A DNA stretch of 64,000 bases from Amoeboaphelidium protococcarum (GCA_023515745.1 JALECJ010000257.1:1118687-1182686); one strand, 5' to 3'. Positions 1-13,470 are shown, counted from the first letter of the stretch. Program-made: numbers and translations. Notes: a model not told the origin generated them from the sequence alone.

Positions 1-327
1 GAAAGGGAAGGCGCCACACACAGCAAGAATGGGCTTTTAGTATGGGGCGATCGTGAAGCGGGCCGTGTGTCAAGCAATTTCCTCTTCCAGCGAGCAATTA
101 CTCTGGTGATCGCCACTTGAGATTTCGCCTCCTCCTCTCCCCATTCTCGCCCCCCGACACGGAGCACCCATTTCCGCGCGCGTCTTTCACTATTTGCGTT
201 GTATCCATCGTCTGTGAGAGGCTTTCTTTCTTGTTTCAGCACTTTGTGTTTTTTGAAAAGTCAAACTTAAGCTGATACGTTGCGAGTCAAAGTTAACTTT
301 ATATTCTATAGAATAGAACATTATATT
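1..327. other. Upstream region of the first gene, GC-rich at its left end
   Basis: I see no convincing gene here. The first 220 or so bases are visibly richer in G and C than the rest of the window and contain purine- and pyrimidine-rich tracts. The last 90 bases are AT-rich and lead into the first ATG. It probably holds the promoter of the PHD gene and perhaps the edge of a gene lying to the left. Confidence 0.4.
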
Positions 328-1449
328 ATGAACATTCGTGATCTTATTGATTCTCCAAAGACTAATAAGACTTCACCAGTAAAATCTTAGATTTAAGAAG
401 GTGGTGAAAATTCTTACCCAACGTATTGTGTCTGTGGCTCGTCGTCTACTGATGAATTTATGATTGCCTGTGATAATTGCAATCTTTGGTGTCATGGTTA
501 GTGTGTTGGCATAACTGATTTTGATAGCGAGAGGCTGGTAAGGTGGTTCTGTCCGCGATGCTTAGGCAATGGATATAGTGGACTTTAAACTGTTATTAAG
601 CCATTGTGCGCCTATATTCGATGTAATGGAAACTCTTATTTTAGTCAGTAGAATCTATTAAAGTCCTCGAGACGCGTCGTCCGCAAAGGAAGTAAGTATT
701 GCAGTGATGAGTGCGGAAATGGGAACGCGAATCAGCTAATATTAAAAGCGTTACGAAAGTAATCTGCTGCACCTGGAGCTTCATTAAATGGTCATAGAGG
801 ATAGTAGTGGTATCAAACTGATAATTAAATTCATAAAGAGTCATAGCTGTTGAAGATTTATCAAGATGATTTGGATTAGAAGCGTGTATAGCTGAATAGC
901 ATTGTGAATATCGTTAAACTGGCAAATGATTTATCCACTAAATTATAGAGCCTCGATAATAAATCTGATCACCACATGGAGCTGATATGCGGTTATAAGC
1001 TTGATATACTTATGAAGGATTCTTCTGTTTTGGAATTAAATATGGAAACTGACAACATTACCAGCAGTGATGAGCTGTTGAGTACAATAAGATAGATAGG
1101 AATATGTTTGCAAGTAAGAAATAAATGCGCCCTTCACAATGTCAGTGGATTCTAAAAGTCTAATATATCAACTTCTGAGCTCGATGATATTCCTATTCCC
1201 AGTTGGGCTCATCTTATGTATAGTACGGTTGATTTCTAAAGGGATTAGTTGGAGATTGCAGTGGCCCAAACGACAAATAGGATAAACAGGCTTAAAAGAG
1301 ACCAAGAAATTTATGAGCATTCTGCAGTAAAGTTGAAGTTAGATTATGGCATCTCAGTCAATATTGAGAGCTAGTTCGCCACTCCTGACGCGTCTGAAAT
1401 TGAGGACGCGCTCTCTCCGACCTGTTTCAACGTTAGTATTACTAGCTGA
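328..1449 (+). CDS. PHD-finger protein, CFP1/Spp1-like COMPASS subunit
   Basis: 373 codons from the first ATG to TGA, readable only with TAG and TAA as Gln. Residues 33-80 form a PHD finger: C34-x-C36, then CDNCNLWCHGQC, then WFCPRC. A second Cys cluster follows at about 95-125, ending in GSKYCSDECG. That pairing of a PHD finger with a 'SKYC(S)DxCG' zinc knuckle is the signature of CXXC1/CFP1 in animals and Spp1 in yeast. These proteins read H3K4me3 and anchor the Set1/COMPASS methyltransferase. The C-terminal half is helical, as in that family. No CXXC DNA-binding domain is visible, so it resembles fungal Spp1 more than animal CFP1. The nuclear role is inferred from the family. Confidence 0.8.
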
Positions 1450-1516
1450 TGATCAAAGTACATGAAAAGATTTTGAATTTTATACAGTATTAATAAATCT
1501 ATTCAACTCAAATAAT

Positions 1517-2101
1517 TCAAAGAATCATGCACATCATGTAAATACCAGCGATTATCATTGCAATCGCGCTGTACTCAATGCTTGAGTGAGCAGAGTTTAC
1601 ATTAATAAATGTCTTGGACTGGAACACTCTGATCGGACTACTGACACGATCACGGATCAAAGGCTTCTTCTCCATCGTGCTGATCTTGAAAATGTAGACA
1701 CCCTCAGCAGCGTTAGTTGGAACTTACCAGTCAGCATAGTTTTCATTAGAACCATTGGCGATGATGGCAGTGAATTTAGTCACATCAGGCCAGATACCAA
1801 CACGATACTCCAACGAGATGATCTCTGGATTTCCGAGGTTAGTTGGCTAAGTGCGCCACTTGATACGGTACATCTCACCAGCTCTAACTAGCGGCACCTT
1901 AGACAGAAGAGATACGGAAGGTGGATTCTCAAAGATAAAGTCACCAATACCAGTAGCCTTAGGATCCGAAGTCTTGGATGGCTCCTCGTTTTTCTTAAAC
2001 TCTGGATCATCAGGATTAATGGCAACATCATCTTCTTAAGTGCTGTTCTTTTAAGCCAGCGCGAGCATTGCAAAAGCAGAGAATAGCAGATGGAATTTCA
2101 T
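1517..2101 (-). CDS. Secreted Kre9/Knh1-like, probably GPI-anchored protein
   Basis: 195 codons. The N-terminus (MKFHLLFSAFAMLALAQ) is a signal peptide and the last 20 residues are hydrophobic, fitting a GPI-attachment signal or a tail anchor. The middle, about residues 50-140, has one beta-sandwich repeat: 'G..YRIKW', then 'ISLEYRVGIWPDV', 'TAIIANGSNE', 'DWQVP' and 'GVYIFKIS'. This pattern matches the Kre9/Knh1 N-terminal-like family of Ser/Thr-rich fungal surface proteins linked to beta-glucan assembly. Those are usually longer, with a Ser/Thr tail that is absent here. It converges tail-to-tail with the PHD gene, 67 bp apart. The family call rests on pattern only. Confidence 0.65.
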
Positions 2102-2790
2102 TTTCTTTATCAATATTAGTTGCAGATACTGGTTGGAATATTAAGATTATAAGTGTTTTGTGAAAAGAAAAAGAAAGATGTACGCACCATGGCTCTTATA
2201 TCCAAGGCATTTTCTATTTTTGGACACAAATCTTCCCAGATTGGTATCAAGTGACTATTTTAGGTAACATCAAATCGAAACGGGTTGGCGAATCTTGATT
2301 CGAGATCAGAACAATGTTACGACTAAGAGAAGATATTGATAAAGACAGAGTGTCTAAAAATGCTAAATTAAATTGGCATATATGTATGAAGGTAACGCGT
2401 CTATTAACAAAGCCAAACGCGCAGTTGATGAGTAGCTTCGGACGATTGTCTCAGTATCCCACGATGTTTTAATAATTCTAAAACTTTCCTACAACAAGTG
2501 AAATATCATTCTACTTATCTCGTTTGATAAAGTTTTGAGTAATTCTTAAGTCAATTTACATTTTGGTCAACCTAATCAATCTACTGAGTTTAGAGTTCTA
2601 GAAGAGTTTTGGTTAATAGAGATAGGCTTGATCATGGGATGCGCTTTTAGAAACAATGCTCATCTGTGATTGGTTGAACTCGGTCACTGATACTATTTGG
2701 ATTGTCACAGTGCCACTGGGATAAACTTGGTTGTGTCTTTTATTCCCATTTTATACACTTTTGTTAAAAAGTAAATTTAATACCAATAAA
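2102..2790. other. Divergent intergenic region, no gene seen
   Basis: About 690 bp between the starts of two divergently read genes, so it should carry both promoters. It is AT-rich with several T runs and one ACGCGT hexamer near 2396. No reading frame with protein-like character, no RNA fold and no repeat stood out. Confidence 0.5.
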
Positions 2791-4293
2791 ATGACATCTA
2801 ACAACAATCAGATGGAAAGAAAAAAGTCAGGCGCTAATATCAAGCAAGCAGATTTAGACAGCATTCACAAGAGATTGTACAATTAGCTGAAATCTAACGC
2901 TGAAACTCAACAAGAATTGATAAAGGCTTTGAGCTTATACAGATTGACATTGGAGCATTTGGCTTCCGCATCAGATAAAGTAGCGCGTACAGCTGGTAAA
3001 CTAGCACTGGGCACGGCAACATCCTTTGATCTGCAGAAAGAGCTTGACAACGTGTCGATCCACTCGTCCGCGGTGAATGAAGAAAATGAGCTGAAACAGC
3101 GAAATCTCTCTGCCGCCCTCCAGCAAGTGGTCAAATTCCACACGGTGATGAGTGCTTAGCAGGCAAATGTAGCAAATTCGCTTATCAATGATTTTGAGCA
3201 TCCAGTCCAGCTGAATCTGTAGCGTTATCGTGATACAATTGTCTAGTGGGATAGACACTCGGACAGGGAGATCAAACGCGTCCAGAGTGATATCAAGTAG
3301 AAGGAGGCGGAGGCTACTAGAGCTGGCCGTCACAATTCAAACAAAGATATGTCCAAATTGTCAGAAACTCTGTTTGGCCTCACTGAAAAGCTGTCAGAAT
3401 TGTCCGATATCAAGATCAAGGTTATCAACAGTGGTCTCGCTACCAATTAGAATTAGTACTTTTTTGTTGCACATCATCTGTAGAAGGTACTGCGTGCTGA
3501 AGTACAGTCATTCCGCTCCATTTACCATGATGGTACTGCTGTTCCGAAGAATACATACACACCGCTGAGGAAGGACTCCAAGGGATCAATCTAGTCCTCC
3601 GTAAGTTAGCAAAGAAGCGAAAGCAACAGTGTTAGTCAAAGTATATAGTCAACTCCATTGAGTATCTCCACCGAGCGTAATCCAGTGCGTCCAATGAAGT
3701 CCCCTCTAATTGCTGACATCAAAAGCTCATTTATTCTAGACAACTCTGGTAACATAATTCCTAGTGCGTAAGAGTCTTAGAATGGAGGCGAGCCTGTTGT
3801 ACCGTAGAATCCTCATCGTAAGACTATGGCTTTCCCTAAGAACGCCGCTCCTAATTTGGTCAATCAGATAATAAAGAACAATTTTGCATCAATCTCTAAT
3901 GTCTAATCTCCAATCTCGAGAGCTCCTAGAAGAAAGTCCTCAGGCTCTTTTGAAGATGAATTGGAACACTTCCGCAAGGAGACTGAGTTCATCTCCACTT
4001 ACAATTCTCCAACATACCTGTCAGGGCATGATGCCTTCCTTGATAGAAACTCCGGTGATGGAGATGTCTTTGCGATGGCTGATAAATTAATGAAAGTAGT
4101 CCATGATTATGCAGGTGATGGTGCAGATGATCTCAAAGTTGTAAGGGGTGATATGGTGCGCGTTGTTGCCGTTGAAGGCGAGTGGCTCTACGGATGGTTG
4201 ATGAGCTACGAAGATGGTGAACAAGTGCCAGTGGAACATGATGGTGTACCACAAATTGGTTGGATTCCACTTAATTTTGTAGAAGAATATTGA
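2791..4293 (+). CDS. SH3-domain protein with N-terminal helical (BAR-like?) region
   Basis: 501 codons in one exon. Residues 1-245 are charged and helical with no proline, in the style of BAR or coiled-coil membrane-binding modules. Residues 260-420 are Ser/Pro/Asn-rich and probably disordered. The C-terminal 70 residues are an SH3 domain: 'VVHDYAGDGADDLKVVRGD', then 'EWLYGWL' and 'GWIPLNFVEEY', matching the ALYDY, WW and P-x-N-Y positions of the fold. A long helical head plus a C-terminal SH3 suggests an endocytic or actin-patch adaptor of the amphiphysin/Rvs167 or Hob1 type. I cannot prove the N-terminus is a BAR domain. Several Gln codons are TAG or TAA. Confidence 0.7.
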
Positions 4294-4428
4294 ATTTAAT
4301 TATAAACGTAATTTATTTAACTATATACTGAGGCTTAGCTTTTTTTAATCCAAGTCAAGTGAATTGAATTTAAAGTTTTCAACTTCTCAATCTCATTAGC
4401 ATCAAATCAGATAAAGTAAAACAGTGCA

Positions 4429-5544
<1,116 letters not shown>

Positions 5545-5601
5545 ATATATAAACTTTATATGAAATTCTACTAACTAAATAGTTTCTAGATATCTACCTA
5601 T

Positions 5602-7545
5602 TCACATTTGAAGTCTACTGAGCATCTAGTCTGCAGACGGTCGTGCCAAAAAATCTTCTTACCAACCGTCTTCGATTATTGACCGAACTTTCTAAAAAGT
5701 ACGTTATATGCCCTCCATCTTGCTATTGTCGATACACTTTAGTACATCTTTAGGCCATTGCGGTCGTTTGCCTTCGAGTATGCATTTAATCAGCTTTGCC
5801 TAATCATAATAGAAATTCCAGGCATCACTTCGCGATACAACTTCAAACAGCATGATAGACGTGGAATAAATATCAAGTTTGTAAGTCTAAGAAGTGGACT
5901 TTCCTAGTGCAGCTACATCCTGTCCTATGAATTCTGAGTACAACTTTCTAATAGTCTCCGGTGATGCATACGGAAGAGATGCACCTCTCACCTTGGCGGC
6001 TTTAAATTCCTTCACTCCCAAAAGTCCTTTGCCGCTGATGTTGGCTATTGAGAAGTCACAGATTACAGCAACAAATCGATCTTCAGTCTTATCAACAAGC
6101 ACATTCTACGGCTTCATGTCATTGTGAATGATCTATACCCGGTGCAGCTCTTACAATCCAGCCAAAATATCACACGCGAAATGATAAGCATAATGCATAA
6201 ACCAGTTATCAAAGGAGAGGCCCTTCTTCTTATCTATGAACGACGACAATGCACCATACGCGTAATACTTCATTACGATAGACGGAGGAGATTCTATATA
6301 GCCATAAAGTCGAGCAAAGCTAGAATGCTTAGAGAAATAAGCCATAATTGCGACTTCCTAATTGAATGCGCCCATCTACTTGTCCTACTTCTCCTTGGCT
6401 ACATTCTTTAAAACCTTGACTGCAACCTGCTTGTCGGGGATTTTCTGTTTATACTCGGCTGCTAATGTGGCCAGATACAGCGTAGCAGAGCCTCCTTTAC
6501 CAATGCTCTTACCCAACTTTACATCTTTTTTCAACATCAACATATAACCAGGTAATGCTAATGGAAGTCCGCCATTATCTTTAACAACCATCGTCGCATT
6601 GATATCTTGGCTATTGTCTGTTTGACCAGATAATGTACTGTTCATAGATATTCCTGCTGATTGACCTTGACCTTATATCAGCACGTTACTGTATTAACCA
6701 GGCTAGCTACTAGCCATCATTTAGTTTTAAGGTTGGAAAGATGATGGCAATGCATTGAACCCGATCTGAGGAATTACACGATGTTACGATTAAATTCGTG
6801 ACTGCAATTACGGATCATTGACAGGATTTGGAGCATAATTTACAGGCGAAGACAATTGCATCATGGCAGAAGTTTTCGGAGGAGATGCAGCAGCGGACTG
6901 AACTGTTGGATTAATGATTTTAACTGAGGTCTGAACCAGCTGGGGACGCGCAAGTTGAACACGCCTAATAGAGCCATAACCATCTTTCAATTCTAACACT
7001 TGACCTGAGTTGTTGGGCAAGTACATTTAAGTCGATTTAACACTCTTAATAACTCCATTGCCTTAATTATTATTCACATTCTATGATTATGAAGTGGAGT
7101 CGGGACTTATGTTCATGTTTATCAGAGTAGATAAATTACCAATGTCGCCGCCAGCATCTAACGCCGGATTTGAGTGAAATAGTGCAACAGTCTTTTGAAG
7201 TTATTGCTGATTCTTGTTTACACTTTCTCTTGGGGATACTGACTATTACTATTATTATTGCTGTTAGGGGGCATTCTGTGATGCTGACGGTTAAACTTGA
7301 AGAATGACATACTTGGAGCCATCAGCCTCTAGTTCAGCTTCTTTAAGCACATCCTTCCATGCATCATGATTTCTCTCAATTTTCAGGTACCAGTACAAAA
7401 GGCCCAAGAGCAAGACCACCGCAAATGTAAGACCAACCGACACTCCTATAATAGTGCCACTACTATCACCGGTGCTCTGTGCCTCAGCATCAGCAGCACT
7501 TATCACAAGGACAAGATACTAAAACAGAACTGTCAAAATTAACAT
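5602..7545 (-). CDS. Single-pass receptor-like protein kinase with DFS in place of DFG
   Basis: 648 codons. A signal peptide (residues 1-20), a very short outer segment and a transmembrane helix at about 32-56 are followed by a Gln/Asn/Ser-rich linker and a C-terminal kinase domain from about 325. Visible motifs are the glycine loop 'IGKGGSATLYLA', the VAIK-type 'VAVKVLKN', the catalytic loop H474-N-D476-MKPQN, and D497-F-S499 where DFG is usual. The catalytic and Mg-binding Asp are kept, so it may still be active. The HRD arginine is Asn. The tiny ectodomain cannot hold a large ligand-binding module. The architecture resembles receptor-like kinases of unicellular opisthokonts. I assign no pathway. 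Confidence 0.75.
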
Positions 7546-7796
7546 TGTCCGAAACTGATCAGGTAAGTAGAACGTAATGGTCTTTGCTAAAGTGACCTCA
7601 AACCTTAATGACTAGATAGAAATAAGAATCCTATCGCTATTTTAGTTTAAAATAGCTGAAAAGGGGGTTTGATATTAAGATTGAAGTTATTAAGCCTAAA
7701 AATACATTCCTCCGTGACAATCTTAATAAAACCAAAGCAACGTCTATTAATAGAACTGAAACTAGGCAAGATCGATAGATAGGAGAATTCAAATAA

Positions 7797-9254
7797 TCAA
7801 TCGCTCTAGCTCATCTTACGCGGTATTTGACCATTCTCATCATAAAACCTTCTACGATTAGGATGTTTTAGGATATGATAGGCTAGAGACAATTTTCGAA
7901 ATTTATCTTCCGCCTTGTCTTTAACGTCCTTCGCAGACAGAACGTGTCGATCTGGGTGACTTTCAAAGGCTAATCGCGCAAAAGCCTTCTAAATATCAGC
8001 GGACGTCGCACTTTACTCCATCCCACTTAGTTCGAGACAATCATAGAGACCGAGTGGATCTGGATGTTTAATTCCACTACCTATTGCCTGACTCTAATCC
8101 TAAAAGTCTCTACCATTTTCGACAGACTATCGCCAATCATGCATCTCAGCCTGTGAAGTCTATTCCTGCAACCATTACTCAAACTAATCGTTAAACTTGT
8201 CGCCACTCCATAACAATTTACTCCCAGTGAATTTGTACTCTGCCACCTAATTTGAATCAATGCCTTCATCATAGGACGCCTTAGAATCATTATAGAGAGA
8301 TTTAAAGGTTGGCCAAAATTTAGCACTGTAATACCCAAGGATAAACGGAGCGATTTGCCACTGAAGAACTGATGACGCGACTGACTTTATACCAATCAAA
8401 GGTGCACTTTATCCTAAAATCCATTGGTAACTTGAAGATGCGATAAAAGATAGAGAGCCAGCTTTGACAGGATCATAAGATGATTGTCCCATCACACGGC
8501 CACTAAGACCACTGACAATAAGAGGTTGATCCGAAAACTTCTGTTACACTTAATAAATTGGCACGAACAATCTCCGAAGTTCAAATTGGGGATACTCTGT
8601 TCTAAATCTAAAATCGTCCACTCTACCTTAGTATATGCTCTTTAAATACGCCTTAACACGTTCCCTTTCATACTATCGCAGTTTTGGTTCCAAATGTTTC
8701 TGTACTACCATAGCCTCACTAATCTCGAACGATATCTATTCGCACTGATCAAGCTGAAAGGTACCATCTTAATCATCATCAACGATATGGCTACTAAACT
8801 GGGATATCTCAGGCTTTAAATCCATCAAATATCCGCGATTAAACTTATGTGAGCCAAAAGCATTAAGTTACGCGCCATTCTTGACCGTTCCATCATATTG
8901 AGTCTTGATTGAATGACATTTCAGTTCAGGGTCTTCTTTAGACGCGCCAGTTTATACAAATGCTTCAATATAAGACACTGCAGTTATAAGAGGAACGTAG
9001 AAAGGGGTGTATAGCTTCTTGATTTTATCTACTCCAGTGGTATGACTACTTTTAAACGCCCATTGAGACGCGCTTCGATCGATATTCTACTGCGCCTACT
9101 TCGATGATATCAAAAATGGCAATCGAGCATTCCAAATACTCTATGATTACTGTATTTTATCTTTCTCAACATTGGACGTTCTTTACTTGAATTGGACATC
9201 CCAAACCTTTTATTACGCGGTACTTAATAGTCGTTTGGGTATAAATCGGATCAT
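7797..9254 (-). CDS. Mitochondrial protein with C-terminal J domain
   Basis: 486 codons. The N-terminus (MIRFIPKRLLSTAQQ) has the basic, Ser/Thr-rich look of a mitochondrial presequence. A Gly/Ala/Ser-rich hydrophobic stretch at roughly residues 270-335 could be one or two membrane helices. The J domain is at the very end, about 405-480, with the HPD tripeptide at H433 inside 'AFESHPDRHVL' and the closing 'YDENGQIPRK'. J proteins stimulate Hsp70 ATPase, here presumably mtHsp70. The long unrecognised N-terminal part plus a C-terminal J domain matches no common Tim14, Mdj1 or Jac1 layout. The closest functional guess is import or inner-membrane chaperoning. Confidence 0.7.
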
Positions 9255-9390
9255 ACCACACGGACTCCAAGCAATGCCGTTAAAAATTGATGAAGCGTTG
9301 ATGTGGAAAAGCTGAGCACGAAAAACCACAACTCTCAATGAGCCATAATGATTATAGAACCTCTGATTTTATTGAGACAAGTAGAAAAAT

Positions 9391-11634
9391 TCATGACTTT
9401 TTAAGTCTTTTAGATTTACGGGACGATTTTCCAGCCTAAGAAGAGTTTGATACCAAGTCGTAATCTTCAGCATTGTGATATTAGTGATAATTTAGTTCCG
9501 CCAACCGCTTCTTCTCAGTCTTCTCTCGCATCTCTTCAAACTCACCTTCAGCCACGACATAAAGTGCATCATCTGCAGTGACATCAACTAACGCCTTCTC
9601 CATAAATGACAAATAAATTTACAACTACGATCCTGTCCTAGAATTCGTGAGCAGATACGACCACTTCACTATAGCATCCTCAAACTACTTCAGGTCGGCA
9701 GGTTTCACCTCAATAATATCATGATCTGAAAACGCGTACAACAGCGGCCAAAACTGATGATACGATCTCTTCTTTTTATTGGAAACTTTACCAGAGGTGT
9801 GGGTGGCACATTTATATAATTGCATGACAAGAGCTTTCAGTTCACCAAACGAAGATATTTAATCTTCATGACTCTTTAGTGAAAAAACAAACTCCAACAA
9901 GCCATAAAAATGATCGTAACGCGATTCATCTTACTTGTTGACATATGGAGCCACGACTATAGATGCAATTTTCTTGACGAGACTAAAGATTTCAGTACAA
10001 TAAAGCGATTCAGTGTCAGCATTTTATATTTCAATATCATTTCGCAAAGCTTTCATGTCAACTGCAGCATTGTCCATATTCAACAAATTCCGAGCACTCT
10101 CAATCTTTTACACTAGAGCTCTATTTGAATGTTAAAGTAAAATCTGCCCAATTTCCTGTAGCGATTATTGAGCATAACACCAACAATTAGATGTATCATC
10201 GTGGACAAAGAGTCCGTCGAGGCTAATGAAACTCCACCATTATCGTCCCATGTAGTCCACACCAAAAGATACGTTCTGCAGATAAAATTACAGTCTCTGT
10301 TGTCGCAATTCTTCATTCTGCAAATCATTTAGCCGATCTTCTGACTTGGAGAGTTCAAAGTCAGACTAGAGACGATCTTCTGCCACGCGTTTGGAAGGCA
10401 ATACCAAGTCCACAGACTAGATTTACTTCTTTAAAAAGTCGCGCTTACTCAAAAGACTCTAATCTGAATTGTCAATATAATCTATGGCACGTTCAGTGGC
10501 TTCAAGCTCTACAGAGAGGGCATCTTTCTTAATCAATAGATCTTTAATATCACGTCTTACCAACTTAAGTTCCCGTTTGCAATTGGCAATTTCTTTTCTT
10601 TTCTAATTAATCTCTTTACTCACAGACTACTAGTAGATCTAATCAACATATTCAACTAACGATTTCTAATCCATCCAAATATCAATCAGTAAACTGGCTA
10701 AAAAGACTCTATCATTAACATTTAATTCGCGTAAGCTATCACAATCACCAGCGACATCCTCTAATAGATTGTCAGATTCATCTGGTTAAAAGTATTTCTC
10801 AATCTTTTACAGCACCTGCAACTGATTCTCATCTAAAAGATCACGGCGTTATTTTAGCAAAATTAAAACCACATAATCGACATTCAAATCGCGCTTATCT
10901 ATAGAGTCGGGAAACACTGTAGCAGATTATAGCTGATTCATTACTGACAGAAAATCGTCTTGATGTTCGCGATTACCATCAAGTTAATGTGCCAGATTCT
11001 CAACGATCACTATCAAAAGCCGCCTAAATTAAATGGACGATGTATGTAGCAATGCAACCAGAATATTGTCGGGATTCCACTAATTTGATCGGTCTTGCTC
11101 CTACTACAAGAGAGGATAGAAGAGTGCAATAAACTCGCAAATCATCAAATAGTCTTGTATTAAATCAGCAGGCAAGTAAGCACAATTATCCTCAGATTGT
11201 TCAGTGGCTTCGAGTTCCGTAAATTACACACTGACAGTTTATTACTGCGACTAAAACATTACAGACGGCTTAAACTCTATCAATTGCAACTATTTAAACT
11301 ATCGCTGATACTCGTCGCTTCTATCCAGCACCACCTGAGGATTTTATTGAATACTTAGATCTTCTTATACGGGCTATTGATAAGACAATTACGGCTCACC
11401 TTTCACACTTACGGCGCCAACTAAATGCTGTGATGACGCTCCATTAAGCCTGTACCCATCATGAGTATAGTGTGATGAGTCTTATTCAGAATATCCCGCT
11501 TAAAATAGTACACCATGGACCATTGTTTCATCGTGTCTCACCTCGGGGACGTTAACAGCAGTGTATTCTAGGGGATCATAGTCATACTCATTCAGCAAGT
11601 TCTAAATTGAAGGAACTCGTGATTGATTGTTCAT
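9391..11634 (-). CDS. DDT-WHIM domain protein, ISWI accessory subunit-like
   Basis: 748 codons. Around residues 150-210, 'DYLMICEFIALFYPLL' followed by a helical stretch is the DDT domain. Charged coiled-coil segments follow. At about 375-480 there is 'DYIDNSDQSLLSKRDFL' and then 'SFGVDYMGRQWWSF...DGLFVHDD', which resembles the WHIM1/WHIM2 modules ending in the 'D-x-x-x-x-x-WW' signature. DDT plus WHIM defines the partners of ISWI remodellers: Itc1 in yeast, ACF1/BAZ1 in animals, RINGLETs in plants. No bromodomain or PHD finger is seen. The C-terminus is basic (KSSRKSKRLKKS). It lacks the WAC domain of ACF1, so Itc1-like or Esc8-like fits better. Confidence 0.7.
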
Positions 11635-13015
11635 ATCTGCGATAAATCAATCTATCCGATTCTACAAATTTGAAAGTAATTTTATCGGCAAGGTTGAAAA
11701 GATTTTTTCTTTCCGTCTTCTTCATCATTTCATCTTCCCCTCAATCGACAAAGTTGACACGGACGGCAAGGTTGAAATGAGAAAGCCTCGATTCAATTCC
11801 GAAACCGCGTGGTTGATGATCAATTCCTTATCGATCTGATTACACAGGTTCATTTCATAAAATATGGTGATAAAGAAGTGAGTGTTAAAACATTTTGAGT
11901 CGTGTTGAGGCGCTTTCGACACCGTGCGCCTCACACTGGACCCTGCACTTTTACCTAGTAGGCTCACCTTCACTAGCTCATTACCAGATAAAGCTTACAG
12001 TGGCCAAGCTGAATTCAGAAGCCTGGGTGCTGCTTTTAGTAGTGAGCACTAAGCATCTGGTATGCCAATAGGAGTAGGCGCTTATCTTGACGAGAACCCA
12101 GTCTACTATGATGCCCTAATCGTCTACGAAGAAGCGAAAAGTAGTACCTGCCGACCGATTAGTCGATTAGGGGTACCCGTAAAGTTGATTACGTGAAGCA
12201 AATGTCTTAGTTTGAATATGTCACTGATATTAAAGGCGATTTTAAACGTGCGAAGTCTCTGGTGCGCGGATTAATGGCGGCAAACAACGGGAAGAAGAAG
12301 ATTGCCATCTAAGACCTGATGTAGATGATTCTTATCGCGGTACTGTCGAAACATCTGACTGCAATACGCGCCATGGTCAATGCTAATTAGGATCTGTGTT
12401 CAAAAAAATACTGAAGTCTAGATGTGTCCAGGAAGATGCTACCTCTGGCGAGTAATCATCAAGAGTGTTTAACTTGATGGAGAATTTGTCAACTTTGTTT
12501 GTCCCGTAAAAGTAGATATGTTGAAATATAAGCAAACAGCTATCCAGGAATGTGTATTGGTAGTAAGTGCTGAATCTCTGACGCTGTCATAAAGTCGCAG
12601 TAGGCGACTGGCGTGAAGATGACAAAGCGCCTCCTAGCTTAAAGCAGAGGAGGCGCAACGCGAGTATTAATATTGAAATCATGAGCGAATAGACTTTATT
12701 CGAGTGGTTAACTCAAATTTATTTAAAGCATATTATCGTCTTTACAACAGACGCTACGTTGAGACCGACGAGTCAGAAATTTAAGAATGTCGGCCTAAAA
12801 CTATGCGTGCATAAAGAAGGCTCCAATTTTTGTCACAGATATTGCTCACCACTCCAAAAGAGAGAAAGAGTCCGAATTACGAATTTAAACCACTGCTTTT
12901 TAGTATGTAAGTACCGTCGCGGTGGCACGTAATTACAACGGCTTATGCCGACGAAGAAATTCCAGGCGTGTTTGCATTTAGATATAGAGTTGAGCAAAAT
13001 TACACGTCTGTAAGA
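11635..13015. other. Gene-poor stretch with only short overlapping open frames
   Basis: About 1.4 kb after the head of the DDT-WHIM gene. Several frames of 80-130 codons overlap on both strands, for example plus 11910-12196, 12111-12414 and 12587-13075. With a single stop codon such lengths occur by chance, and no frame carries a motif I recognise. A run of seven A at 12402-12408 and frequent frame changes are also consistent with a decayed gene. I assign nothing here. Confidence 0.4.
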
Positions 13016-13470
13016 ATGTCTAACAATCAATCTAGTAACAGTAAAAAGTCTAAGGTCTAATTTAATGGTTTGAACCATTCGCGCTGGTCTCGTGCTCTGA
13101 AGACAGAAATGCAGGAGCTTGAAGTTTCTGCTGTGGTGTCATAAGACGCGTCAAACAGAATAGTCAGTCTACCCACTGCTGATGATCTGCTGGTGATGGA
13201 GCTGGCGCAGTTTGACAACTCGGGCGCAGTCATTCCAGCCAACGATAAGAAGGCCTACATCAAATGCGTCAAGTCTCTGCGTCAGATGGACCAGAAGGCA
13301 CAGGCCATCCTCATCCAGAGCTTGCAGGAAGGAAAGATGTCTCTGGTGTGCGGTGCTACGAGGCATGTCGAAGATGATTGAGAGTGTTTCAGCATAACTC
13401 GCTTGAGAATCGCGAGGCCTTCCGGCTGGAGGTTAACACCGCTCATTGCATAGGGGTGTATCGTCTTTAG
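13016..13470 (+). pseudogene. Ty1/copia-like gag fragment, frameshifted
   Basis: An ATG-led frame of 122 codons (13016-13381) starts with a short basic lead. It continues with 'FNGLNHSRWSRALKTEM', which resembles the 'L.G.N[YH]..W...M' opening of copia-type gag (UBN2/DUF4219 families). It ends with 'QKAQAILIQSLQEG', resembling the family's 'A...I..sL' stretch. After the TGA a different frame resumes with gag-like helical sequence (about 13385-13440), so the coding sequence looks broken. No protease, integrase, reverse transcriptase or LTR is visible nearby. This looks like a relic, not an active element. Identification is by pattern only and should be treated as tentative. Confidence 0.35.

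Noticed and set aside
11910-13075. Several plus-strand open frames of 80-130 codons
   Set aside because: With UGA as the only stop such lengths arise by chance. They overlap in several frames and none shows a family motif.
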